Assembly (NCBI GenBank): GCA_005885085.1
Contig: VAXY01000096.1
Span: forward strand, 1-5,218
Source of the DNA: Actinomycetota bacterium
GTDB lineage: Bacteria; Actinomycetota; Thermoleophilia; Gaiellales; Gaiellaceae
Reading direction: 5' to 3'
Length of the DNA stretch: 5,218 bases
Shown in pieces: positions 1 through 5,155 of the stretch (position 1 is its first letter; the number at the start of each line of letters is the position of its first letter). A model generated the notes under the pieces. The model was not told the origin of the DNA and did no database searches. It was given only the letters and a program-made list of their open reading frames with translations. The translations under genes and the position numbers were made by a program.

Positions 1-38
1 CACTGGACCGGGTTAAAGGGGTGCGGTCGCGCGGGACT

Positions 39-547
39 CTAATCGCTTCTCCGGACAGCATGCGCAAACAGCGCCGCCCACTGCCGGGGATCGAGGTCGC
101 GTGCACCGGCATGGCGGTCGAAGCCGAGCTCCGACTCCAGTCGCTTCAGCGTGCTCCACGGCACGACGGCACGCGGTCCGTTGCGGTAACCGCGTGCGAG
201 AGACGCCGCGTACGCGCGGTGCTCGTTCGGGGAACGAACGACACATCCGCCGTCATGAGGGAAACTCCCGGATGGAGCAGCCGCCGCAGGATTGCCGTCC
301 CGTCGCCGAACGGCAGGTTCGCGACGACCTTGAAGGGCTCACGCGGGACCTCGAGCCGAGCGGCGTCGCCCTCGACCACCTTCGGAAACCGGCGACGCAG
401 GTCCGCGGCAAGCTCATGGTCGATCTCGACCGCGATGACATGCGCACCGCCGCGCGCGAGCGCGCTTGTCAGAATGCCGGTCCCGGCGGACGCGGCGACG
501 CGAAGCCTCGCCGCGCCGCACGGACGAGAACAATCGCCCGCCTGCAA
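39..547 (-). pseudogene. Broken rRNA adenine N6-methyltransferase (Erm/KsgA family)
   Basis: Intact members of this family methylate an adenine in 23S (Erm) or 16S (KsgA) rRNA using S-adenosylmethionine. Reading from 547 downward, one frame shows the SAM-binding half in order: AGTGILTSAL (motif I), AVEID (motif II acid), GDAARL (motif III) and NLPFGDGTAILRRLL (motif IV with the catalytic-loop NLPF). After LMTADV, near 244, this frame loses all family resemblance. From about 230 a second frame gives PNEHRAYAASLARGYR and, further on, DPRQWAALFAHAVRRSD, ending at TAG (41-39); it reads like an Erm C-terminal tail. The stretch that normally joins these parts, about 55-60 residues, is absent, so the simplest reading is an internal deletion that also shifted the frame. 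The N-terminus is damaged too: motif I normally reads E-x-G-A-G-T-G but here has A and S at the first positions, and no convincing start precedes it (547 is a TTG). Family assignment is strong; the exact target is unknown. A sequencing or assembly deletion cannot be excluded. Confidence 0.75.
224..240. repeat. 6-bp inverted repeat at the pseudogene break
   Basis: CGTTCG (224-229) and CGAACG (235-240) are perfect inverted arms around a 5-base spacer. They sit within the short interval (about 231-244) where the methyltransferase reading frame changes. The arms face the opposite way from a LexA box (GTTC first, GAAC second), so this is not an SOS box. It may be linked to the deletion event or be chance. 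Confidence 0.5.
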
Positions 548-550
548 GGA

Positions 551-573
551 GCGCGCGGGCTCGGCCCGCGCGC
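551..573. repeat. Perfect 10-bp GC-only hairpin, possible terminator
   Basis: GCGCGCGGGC (551-560) and GCCCGCGCGC (564-573) pair perfectly around a TCG loop. On the minus strand no T-tract follows, so if it is a terminator it is of the tail-less kind proposed for high-GC bacteria. It is the most distal of three consecutive hairpins downstream of the rnz unit and directly precedes the recognisable part of the methyltransferase pseudogene. Confidence 0.5.
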
Positions 574-578
574 GTTTC

Positions 579-591
579 GTCGCGAAGCGAC
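579..591. repeat. Small 5-bp hairpin between two larger ones
   Basis: GTCGC (579-583) and GCGAC (587-591) pair around a GAA loop. On its own this would be unremarkable, but it lies between the 10-bp and 12-bp hairpins and has the same 3-base loop length. Confidence 0.35.
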
Positions 592-601
592 CGATCCCGA
601 A

Positions 602-628
602 CCGCGCGAAAGCGCAGCTTTCGCGCGG
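602..628 (-). terminator. Perfect 12-bp hairpin directly after the DUF2007-like stop codon
   Basis: CCGCGCGAAAGC (602-613) and GCTTTCGCGCGG (617-628) pair perfectly around a 3-base loop. The structure begins at the base next to the TAG stop (631-629) of the minus-strand gene, the expected place for an intrinsic terminator of the rnz unit. No T-tract follows on the minus strand (it reads TTCGGGATC), so it is either a tail-less terminator or an RNA 3'-end stabiliser. Confidence 0.6.
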
Positions 629-838
629 CTACGGCTCGCTGACGATGTCGCCGGGCTCGGTCATGGCCTCGATGGCGTCCTGTGCCTGCTCGACCGACGA
701 TTCGGGCACCGAGACGGTGACCGAGTCATCCTCGCCGTCGCCGAGCTCGGCCTCGATCCCGGCCGAGCGGAGGATCTCCTGGATCTCCTCCGCCTCCGTG
801 ACGTCTCCCGCAACCGCGACTCGGACCATCTCCGTCAT
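629..838 (-). CDS. Small DUF2007-like protein (putative signal-transducing protein)
   Basis: This is a 69-aa acidic protein. The opening MVRVAVAGDVTEAEEIQ, then LRSAGIEAEL, then a beta-strand VTVSVPESSVEQAQ, matches the usual pattern of small DUF2007 proteins: a short strand, a helix rich in E and A, a 'GI' turn, and a final strand-helix with VP.....A. The biochemical role of the family is not established; the 'signal transducing' label is only a family name. The ATG at 838-836 overlaps the TGA of rnz (837-835) in an ATGA arrangement, which strongly suggests translational coupling; no good ribosome binding site sits at the normal distance. An alternative start is the second ATG three codons in (829-827). 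The stop is followed at once by a strong hairpin (602-628). No signal peptide or membrane segment is visible, so it is probably cytoplasmic. Confidence 0.75.
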   Translation of the reverse strand: MTEMVRVAVAGDVTEAEEIQEILRSAGIEAELGDGEDDSVTVSVPESSVEQAQDAIEAMTEPGDIVSEP

Positions 839-1821
839 TGTGGCGCGGATGATACGACCTCTTGCTCGCGGCGGCGCGTCGCGCCTCCCCTGACGAGCTG
901 GGGCGCCCCGCGCTCCGCGAACGGCACCTCGATCACGTCGAAGTCCCGAGGCACGACGGTCTCGGGGAAGATCTCGCGCGCCTCGCGCGCGATCTCCGGG
1001 CCGAAGTAGCGGCTCGAGAGATGTGTCAGGGCGAGCAGGCCCACGTTCGCACGCTGCGCAAGCTGCGCGGCCTGCGTCGCCGTTTGGTGCTTCGTCTCTT
1101 CGGCTCGCTCGCGCTCTTCCTCCGAGAAGGTCGCTTCGGTGACGAGGACGTCCGCGCCCCAGGCCGCCTCCACGATCTCGCCGGCCGGAGCGGTGTCGCC
1201 GGTGATGACGAGCTTGCGTCCCGGTCGCGGCGCGCCGAGCACCTGCTCTGGCGCGATCGTGCGCCCGTCCGCCAGCGTCACCTGCTCGCCGCGCTGCAGC
1301 GCGCCTCGCTCGGGCCCGTCGGGGACGCCGAGCGCGTTCGCTTCCTCGACGTCGAAGCGGCCCGGACGCGTCGCTTCGATCACCGACCAGCCGAGCGACA
1401 AGACGCCGTGTGCAACGCCGAACGTCGCGAGCCGGTACCCGTCGCGCTCGAGGACGTCGCCGGGATCCAGCTCGACGAGCTTGACTTCGTACGTCAGCCT
1501 CCCGACCACTCGTTTGAGGGAGCCGAGCAGGTCGACGAGGCCGCGCGGGCCATAGACGGCGAGCGGCAGCTCCCGGCCTCGCAGCGCAAAGGTCTTGAAC
1601 ATCCCCGGCAGGCCGAGGACGTGGTCGGCGTGGAAATGGGTGACGAACACCTCCTCCAGCTCGAGCAGCCCGACGGAGGAGCGCAGCAGCTGCCGCTGCG
1701 TGCCCTCGGCGCAGTCGAAGAGGAGCCTGTCGCCCCCGCGGCGAACGAGCAGCGCCGCCGGGGCCCGCTGCGCGGTCGGCATCGAGCCGGCTGTGCCGAG
1801 GAAGACGAGATCGAGATCCAC
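835..1821 (-). CDS. rnz: Ribonuclease Z (tRNA 3'-processing endonuclease)
   Basis: RNase Z cuts precursor tRNAs just after the discriminator base to make the 3' end; it is a cytoplasmic, zinc-dependent metallo-beta-lactamase-fold enzyme. The 328-aa length fits the short bacterial form. Visible landmarks: the N-terminal FLGTAGSMP (8-15), DCAEGTQRQ (36-44), the metal motif THFHADH (61-67), YGPRGL (90-95), a short exosite region followed by LDPGD (118-122), metal-ligand candidates H138 (VAHGV), D209 (GDT) and H267 (LTHLSSRY), and H245 in KHQTATQAA. All main ligands appear present, so it should be active. One small deviation is TEATF (228-232), where many homologues have HEATF. The start is GTG (1821-1819), placed so that the first beta-strand LDLVFLGT begins at once; no Shine-Dalgarno is visible, and the gene is probably leaderless. 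Its last codons overlap the downstream DUF2007-like gene by 4 bases. The final 15-20 residues are charged and look like a non-conserved tail. Confidence 0.95.
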   Translation of the reverse strand: MDLDLVFLGTAGSMPTAQRAPAALLVRRGGDRLLFDCAEGTQRQLLRSSVGLLELEEVFVTHFHADHVLGLPGMFKTFALRGRELPLAVYGPRGLVDLLGSLKRVVGRLTYEVKLVELDPGDVLERDGYRLATFGVAHGVLSLGWSVIEATRPGRFDVEEANALGVPDGPERGALQRGEQVTLADGRTIAPEQVLGAPRPGRKLVITGDTAPAGEIVEAAWGADVLVTEATFSEEERERAEETKHQTATQAAQLAQRANVGLLALTHLSSRYFGPEIAREAREIFPETVVPRDFDVIEVPFAERGAPQLVRGGATRRREQEVVSSAPQ

Positions 1822-1827
1822 GGCCCG

Positions 1828-1854
1828 ATTCTAGGTTTCGGCCTCTCAAGTCAA
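1828..1854 (-). promoter_or_regulatory. Candidate leaderless promoter of rnz
   Basis: Reading the minus strand, TTGACT (1854-1849) and TAGAAT (1833-1828) resemble -35 and -10 elements, but the spacer is only 15 bases (16 if the -35 is taken one base earlier as CTTGAC). Transcription starting about 7 bases after the -10 would begin at the GTG start codon (1821), giving an mRNA with no leader. This agrees with the lack of a ribosome binding site. Confidence 0.55.
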
Positions 1855-1879
1855 GCCTCCGCCGGGCCGATAGCGGCCT

Positions 1880-1885
1880 GGAGGA
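1880..1885 (+). promoter_or_regulatory. Shine-Dalgarno GGAGGA of the HD-GYP gene
   Basis: GGAGGA ends 3 bases before the ATG at 1889. The spacing is tight, but the match to the anti-SD is strong and it fixes the start of this gene, unlike the neighbouring genes, which lack such a site. Confidence 0.7.
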
Positions 1886-1888
1886 CGT

Positions 1889-3244
1889 ATGTCTTCTTCA
1901 GCGGCAGCAGGGGTCTCGCGTGGCTGGGCGGTTCACCGCTCCCTGACGCTGCTGCGCGTCTTCCTCCTGGCGAGCGCCGTCATCCTCGTCTCGGGAGCCA
2001 TCATGCTCGGCTCGATGCTCACGGCCGCGCTCCGCTCGCAGGCTCTCGACGACGCGAGCTCGAGCCTGACGCAGTACGTCGACGGCGTGCTCCGGCCGGA
2101 GCTCGTGCACCGCGATCGCATCCACGTCTCGCCGCATCTCCCGCTTCAGATCAAGCAGCAGCTTCGGCGCCAGCCCGACATCGTGAGCGTCAAGGTGTGG
2201 CGGCCCGACGGCGTGCTCGTCTGGACGAATCTTGCCCCGCGACGCATCGGTCACAAGTTCTCGCTCGACGGCGAGCTCGGCGAGACGATCGCGGAGAACA
2301 CGACGCACGCGTCGATCAGCAAGCTCGACCAGGCAGAGAACGCCGCCGAGCAGCAGGCCGTCGACCACCGGCGCGTGTTCGAGGTCTACGCGCCGGTCGA
2401 GAGCAAGGACGGTACGCACGCGATCGGCGCGTACGAGATCTACGCCAAGCCCCAACACACCGAGGCGTTCATCGCCTCACGAAAGCGCCTGATCTGGTTT
2501 GCGATCCTCGCCGTCTTTCTCACCCTCTACGGCGCGCTGGCGCTGCTGGTGCGCAACGCCTCCTCGACGCTGCGGCGGCAGGCGTCGACGCTGCAGGCCC
2601 GGTCACGTGAGCTGATGGACTCGTACCGGCGGCTCGAGGAGAGCTCGCTCGAGGCAATCGAAAGCCTCAATGCGACGGTCGACGCGAAGGATCCCTACAC
2701 CGCCGGCCACTCCGCTCGCGTCCAGCGGATCGCGCTCGCCGTGGCGGAGGAGCTCGGCATCACGGCCCAGTGCCTCGACGCCGTCCGGTTCGGCGGCCTC
2801 TTTCACGACATCGGCAAGATCGCGGTGCCGGACAGCATCCTCACGAAGCCCGGCAGACTCGATGCGGAGGAGTTCGTGGTCGTCCAGCGCCACCCCGCTG
2901 ACGGTGCCGAGATCGTCTCCCACTTCAGCCGCCTCAACGAGGCGGTGCCCCTGATCCGCCACCACCACGAGCGGTGGGACGGCAAGGGTTACCCGGACCG
3001 GCTCGCCGGCGAGCAGATCCCCCTCGAGGCATGTGTCGTCGGCCTCGCGGACGCCTGGGACGCGATGACGACGGACCGACCCTACCGCGCGGCGCTGACG
3101 CTCGAGCAGGCCGCCGCGGAGGTACGCGACTGCAATGGCACCCAGTTTGCCCCGAACGTCGTCGATGCGTTCTTCGCCGCCTTTCGCCGACGCCCGGCGT
3201 TGTTCGAGCCCGACGAGCACTACGACATCGCCGCGACTGCGTGA
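1889..3244 (+). CDS. Membrane-anchored HD-GYP domain protein, probable cyclic-di-GMP phosphodiesterase
   Basis: HD-GYP enzymes hydrolyse the second messenger cyclic di-GMP at a metal centre. The 451-aa protein has a hydrophobic segment at about 20-45, an extracytoplasmic region of about 150 residues (50-200), a second membrane segment at about 201-222, a helical linker (225-265) and a C-terminal HD-GYP domain (about 255-440). In that domain H274 (GHSARVQ), the HD pair H306-D307 (FHDIGK), H335 (RHP), H359-H360-E361 and the GYP signature DGKGYP (364-369), and D388 (LADAWDAM) followed by DRPYR are all present, so it should be catalytic. The GTQFAP motif (417-422) has A where D is common. The sensor region, with KVWRPDGVLVW and later FEVYAPV and IGAYEIY, reads like a PAS/CACHE-type periplasmic fold; its ligand is unknown. 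No cyclase domain or adjacent response regulator is visible. The gene is divergent from rnz and may be read through into the hydrolase 24 bases downstream. Confidence 0.93.
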   Translation: MSSSAAAGVSRGWAVHRSLTLLRVFLLASAVILVSGAIMLGSMLTAALRSQALDDASSSLTQYVDGVLRPELVHRDRIHVSPHLPLQIKQQLRRQPDIVSVKVWRPDGVLVWTNLAPRRIGHKFSLDGELGETIAENTTHASISKLDQAENAAEQQAVDHRRVFEVYAPVESKDGTHAIGAYEIYAKPQHTEAFIASRKRLIWFAILAVFLTLYGALALLVRNASSTLRRQASTLQARSRELMDSYRRLEESSLEAIESLNATVDAKDPYTAGHSARVQRIALAVAEELGITAQCLDAVRFGGLFHDIGKIAVPDSILTKPGRLDAEEFVVVQRHPADGAEIVSHFSRLNEAVPLIRHHHERWDGKGYPDRLAGEQIPLEACVVGLADAWDAMTTDRPYRAALTLEQAAAEVRDCNGTQFAPNVVDAFFAAFRRRPALFEPDEHYDIAATA

Positions 3245-3255
3245 CCCGCCGCCGG

Positions 3256-3261
3256 TAGGGT
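3256..3261 (+). promoter_or_regulatory. Possible -10 element (TAGGGT) for the hydrolase gene
   Basis: TAGGGT lies 7 bases before the GTG start at 3269, the same geometry as at the rnz and LysM genes, and no clear ribosome binding site is present. No convincing -35 is seen about 17 bases upstream, inside the end of the HD-GYP gene, so this is tentative; the GTAGGG could also be a weak Shine-Dalgarno. Confidence 0.3.
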
Positions 3262-3268
3262 CGGACGC

Positions 3269-4039
3269 GTGAATACAGCGGCCGGCGTCAACGTCACCGT
3301 CTGGGGCGACGGCGAGCCGGCGGTCTTCGTGCACGGCAGTTTCGGTTGGGGTGAGGAGACCTGGCGCGAGCAGCGCCCCCTCGCCGAGCGTTACCGTTTG
3401 TTGCTGATCGATCGCCGCGGCTTCGGCGCGTCGCCCGCCAACGGGCGCGTCGACTTCGAACGCGATGCAGGCGATGTCGCGGAGCTGCTCGGCGAGGGTG
3501 CGCACCTCGTCGGACATTCGTACGGCGGTGTCGTGTCGCTGCTCGCGGCCGCGCAACGTCCCGACGCTGTGCAGTCGCTCACGTTGATCGAGCCGCCTGC
3601 GTTCGGGCTGGCGCGGGGCGACTCGGCGGTCGAGCAGCTGATCGGCAACATCGCCGCCGCGGCGAGCTCCACGGAGGACCCGGCCGAGTACCGGACTCTG
3701 TTCCTGCGCGGGTTCGGCTTCCCGGCGGACCCGGTCAGGCTCGAGGGTGCGGACCTGCATGCCGCCCGGGCGTCGATGACCGAGCGTCCGCCGTGGGAGG
3801 CGCAGATCCCGCTCGACGAGCTGTCCCAGGCCGGCCTACGGGTCTTACTCGTCCAGGGCGATTGGTGTCCAGCGCCGGATTCCGCCCGCGCGCTCGCGGG
3901 AGCCGCTTTCCGCGCCGTCTGCGACGTGCTCAACGACCGGCTGGGCGCAGAGCGGGCCGTCCTTCCCTCCGCGCACAGTCCCCAGCGGCTCGGCTCGGTC
4001 TTCAACGACCGCCTGCGGTCCTTCTGGGAGCGGGACTGA
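3269..4039 (+). CDS. Alpha/beta-hydrolase fold protein
   Basis: This 256-aa protein of normal family length is a probable cytoplasmic hydrolase of unknown substrate. It has the core in order: strand and oxyanion motif VFVHGSFG (19-26), strand LLLIDRRGFGAS (44-55), the nucleophile elbow GHSYGG with Ser84, strand SLTLIEPP (103-110), a helical lid (about 115-185), the strand VLLVQGD with the likely acid Asp198, and AHSPQ with the catalytic His236. The triad therefore looks complete (Ser84-Asp198-His236). The wording is that of the large esterase/haloperoxidase/MhpC-like group, and sequence reading cannot narrow it further. The GTG start is chosen because the first strand (VNVTVWG) begins a few residues in. 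The SnoaL-like gene begins 1 base after the stop, so the two are almost certainly co-transcribed. No signal peptide is evident. Confidence 0.9.
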   Translation: MNTAAGVNVTVWGDGEPAVFVHGSFGWGEETWREQRPLAERYRLLLIDRRGFGASPANGRVDFERDAGDVAELLGEGAHLVGHSYGGVVSLLAAAQRPDAVQSLTLIEPPAFGLARGDSAVEQLIGNIAAAASSTEDPAEYRTLFLRGFGFPADPVRLEGADLHAARASMTERPPWEAQIPLDELSQAGLRVLLVQGDWCPAPDSARALAGAAFRAVCDVLNDRLGAERAVLPSAHSPQRLGSVFNDRLRSFWERD

Positions 4040-4040
4040 C

Positions 4041-4487
4041 GTGGACGTGCGCGACCTGATCCGCCGCGAGGTGTCGACGGCCGAGCACACCGAGATCCGC
4101 GAGCTCTGGAAACGACACTCGATCGCCGAGGACGAGCGTGACCTACCGGGCCTGATATCCACGCTGACCGCCGACTGTGTCTACGAGCTCGTGCAGACCG
4201 GCCAGCGCTGGGAGGGGCACGAAGGAGCCGCGCGCTTCTACGGGGAACTGCTGACCGCGTTCCCGGACATTCATTTCGATCTGACCGACATCGTCATCGG
4301 CCCGCAGGGCGTATGCGAAGAGGCCGACGTGAGCGGCACGCACGAAGCCGACTGGCTCGGCTTCCTCCCTTCGAGAGAGCGGCTCTCCTGGAAGGTGGTC
4401 ATCTTCTTCCCGTGGGACCCCGAGCGCCGCCTGTTCCGCGGCGAGAAGGTCTACACGGCCGGGTTGCCGTTAACCGGGCAGGGCTAG
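4041..4487 (+). CDS. SnoaL/NTF2-like fold protein
   Basis: The 148 residues fit a single cone-shaped NTF2-like domain: N-terminal helices with ELWKRHSIAEDERDLPGLIS, then LTADCVYELV, the WEGHEGAARFYGELLTAFPD helix-turn (57-76), and strands ending in WKVVIFFPW and FRGEKVYTAG. This pattern is typical of SnoaL-like polyketide cyclases and of many uncharacterised small enzymes or ligand-binding proteins. The fold is supported; the reaction is not, and active-site residues cannot be fixed by eye. The GTG start at 4041 is 1 base after the hydrolase stop, with GGGAG (4026-4030) about 10 bases upstream inside that gene, so translation is probably coupled. The stop TAG (4485-4487) shares the palindrome CTAG with the stop of the convergent minus-strand gene. 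A partner role with the hydrolase in breaking down or modifying a small cyclic or aromatic compound is only an inference. Confidence 0.82.
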   Translation: MDVRDLIRREVSTAEHTEIRELWKRHSIAEDERDLPGLISTLTADCVYELVQTGQRWEGHEGAARFYGELLTAFPDIHFDLTDIVIGPQGVCEEADVSGTHEADWLGFLPSRERLSWKVVIFFPWDPERRLFRGEKVYTAGLPLTGQG

Positions 4488-4786
4488 GACGCTTTCGAGA
4501 TCACCTTCGGCCAGCTGGCGATCTCGTCGTAGTAGCCGATCACGCGGTCCTTCATGTCCGCGATGTTCGCACCGCCGTAGTGGAACATGCTCTCCGTGAT
4601 GTAGGCCTGTGCATCCTCGCGGGTCGGAAACTCCCACAGGACGAGCAGCGAGTCCGAGTTCTGCTCGTCTGCGAGCAAGCGGGCGCTGAGGCACTTATGG
4701 CGCTGCCTCAACCGGTTTCGCTGCGCGAACGTCTCTCCGACGACGCGCCGCTCCGTCACGTGGTATCGCAGGACGACTACGGTCAT
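4484..4786 (-). CDS. Dimeric alpha/beta-barrel protein, antibiotic-biosynthesis-monooxygenase (ABM) type
   Basis: This is a 100-aa protein. An opening strand MTVVVLRYHV, a long helix (VVGETFAQRNRLRQRH), then SARLLADEQNSDSLLVLWEFPTREDAQAY matches the ABM/ferredoxin-like pattern: strand, helix, a strand with L-x-L-W-E-F, and a helix starting T-R-E-D-A. Such proteins form dimers and include heme-degrading, quinol-oxidising and stress proteins, so no reaction is assigned. The start at ATG 4786-4784 is preferred because the first strand begins there; an in-frame ATG at 4810 would add eight residues (MRPADTPD). Neither has a good Shine-Dalgarno. The gene lies downstream of the LysM gene on the same strand, 54 bases away (30 from the longer start), with a hairpin between, so it may be partly co-transcribed with that SOS gene. 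Its end overlaps the SnoaL-like gene by 4 bases, tail to tail. Confidence 0.75.
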   Translation of the reverse strand: MTVVVLRYHVTERRVVGETFAQRNRLRQRHKCLSARLLADEQNSDSLLVLWEFPTREDAQAYITESMFHYGGANIADMKDRVIGYYDEIASWPKVISKAS

Positions 4787-4824
4787 GTCAGGCGTATCGG
4801 CGGGCCTCATCCGCGACTTGAGAC

Positions 4825-4842
4825 AGGAGGCAACGGCCTCCT
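4825..4842 (-). terminator. Hairpin overlapping the LysM stop codon, possible terminator or attenuator
   Basis: AGGAGGC (4825-4831) and GCCTCCT (4836-4842) are perfect 7-bp arms with a 4-base loop. On the minus strand the structure starts inside the TAG of the LysM gene. No T-tract follows. It could end or weaken transcription before the ABM-type gene, or protect the 3' end of the LysM transcript. Confidence 0.45.
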
Positions 4843-5080
4843 ACGGGAGGACGAGCCGCTGCCCGGGCACGAGCGTCGTGCCGCGCAGGTGATTTCGCCG
4901 CTGGAGTTGCCAGATCCCCTCGCGCGGGTCGCCGGCGTAGTGCTTGGCGGCGATCGACCAGAGCGTGTCGGTCGGCTTGACGACGTAGCTCACCGGCGGC
5001 CCGGCGCTGCCGGAGGGCCGCGCTGCGAGGCCCACGACGAGCGCGATCAGAAGGCTGAGGATGGCGAGTCGAACGAACAT
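4841..5080 (-). CDS. Membrane-anchored LysM protein, probable SOS-induced cell-division inhibitor (YneA/Rv2719c type)
   Basis: The 79-aa protein has an uncleaved signal or membrane segment (LAILSLLIALVVGLAA, 5-20), a short linker (21-30) and one complete LysM peptidoglycan-binding domain (31-78): YVVKPTDTLWSIAAKHY followed by IWQLQRRNHL and VPGQRLVLP. This is the architecture of YneA of Bacillus and Rv2719c of Mycobacterium tuberculosis, small SOS-induced proteins next to lexA that delay division after DNA damage. The functional call rests on that architecture plus two perfect LexA boxes over the promoter and start; sequence similarity outside LysM is not obvious. The ATG lies inside the proximal LexA box, no Shine-Dalgarno is present, and the -10 is 8 bases upstream, so the mRNA is probably leaderless or nearly so. 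In mycobacteria the neighbour on the other side is nrdR; here it is an ABM-type gene. Confidence 0.85.
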   Translation of the reverse strand: MFVRLAILSLLIALVVGLAARPSGSAGPPVSYVVKPTDTLWSIAAKHYAGDPREGIWQLQRRNHLRGTTLVPGQRLVLP

Positions 5081-5087
5081 GTGTTCG
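5074..5087. promoter_or_regulatory. LexA (SOS) box 1, overlapping the LysM start codon
   Basis: CGAAC-ATGT-GTTCG is a perfect match to the CGAAC-N4-GTTCG operator used by LexA in Actinobacteria and Firmicutes. On the minus strand the ATG of the LysM gene (5080-5078) is inside it. Bound LexA would cover the transcription start. Confidence 0.9.
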
Positions 5088-5088
5088 T

Positions 5089-5118
5089 AGAGTAGCGAAC
5101 GCCTGTTCGCCTTGTCAA
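5089..5118 (-). promoter_or_regulatory. SigA-type promoter of the LysM gene
   Basis: On the minus strand, TTGACA (5118-5113) is a consensus -35, followed by an 18-base spacer and TACTCT (5094-5089) as -10. Initiation about 7 bases later falls 0-2 bases before the ATG. LexA box 2 fills the spacer and box 1 covers the start site, a clear arrangement for repression by LexA. Confidence 0.8.
5096..5109. promoter_or_regulatory. LexA (SOS) box 2, in the promoter spacer
   Basis: CGAAC-GCCT-GTTCG is a second perfect 14-bp operator, centred 22 bp from box 1 (about two helical turns), so two LexA dimers would sit on the same face of the DNA. It lies between the -35 and -10 of the LysM promoter and could also serve a divergent gene to the right. 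Confidence 0.9.
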
Positions 5119-5155
5119 GCGGGAACTATCGGTTTGAGGGAGAGAGCAACGTCCG

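Noticed and set aside
146..547. An intact short methyltransferase of 133 residues
   Set aside because: Residues after about 102 show no family resemblance, while the true C-terminal tail is found in another frame just downstream.
101..1009. Plus-strand open frames at the left end (also 21-893)
   Set aside because: They are complementary to the methyltransferase remnant, the DUF2007-like gene and rnz, and no domain is seen in them.
629..1849. Long minus-strand open frame of 406 codons covering the rnz region
   Set aside because: Only its last 69 codons (838-629) look like protein; the rest is arginine- and alanine-rich shadow of rnz, which has all RNase Z motifs in another frame.
1834..1880. 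A promoter for the HD-GYP gene in the divergent gap
   Set aside because: No pair of plus-strand -35 and -10 elements with sensible spacing stood out; one probably exists but cannot be pointed to.
862..2610. Plus-strand open frame of 582 codons across rnz and the start of the HD-GYP gene
   Set aside because: It has the charged, motif-free composition of an antisense shadow in high-GC DNA and conflicts with two well-supported genes.
4313..5095. Plus-strand open frame of 260 codons opposite the ABM-type and LysM genes
   Set aside because: No motif is visible, and both opposite-strand genes have clear folds plus a promoter with LexA boxes.
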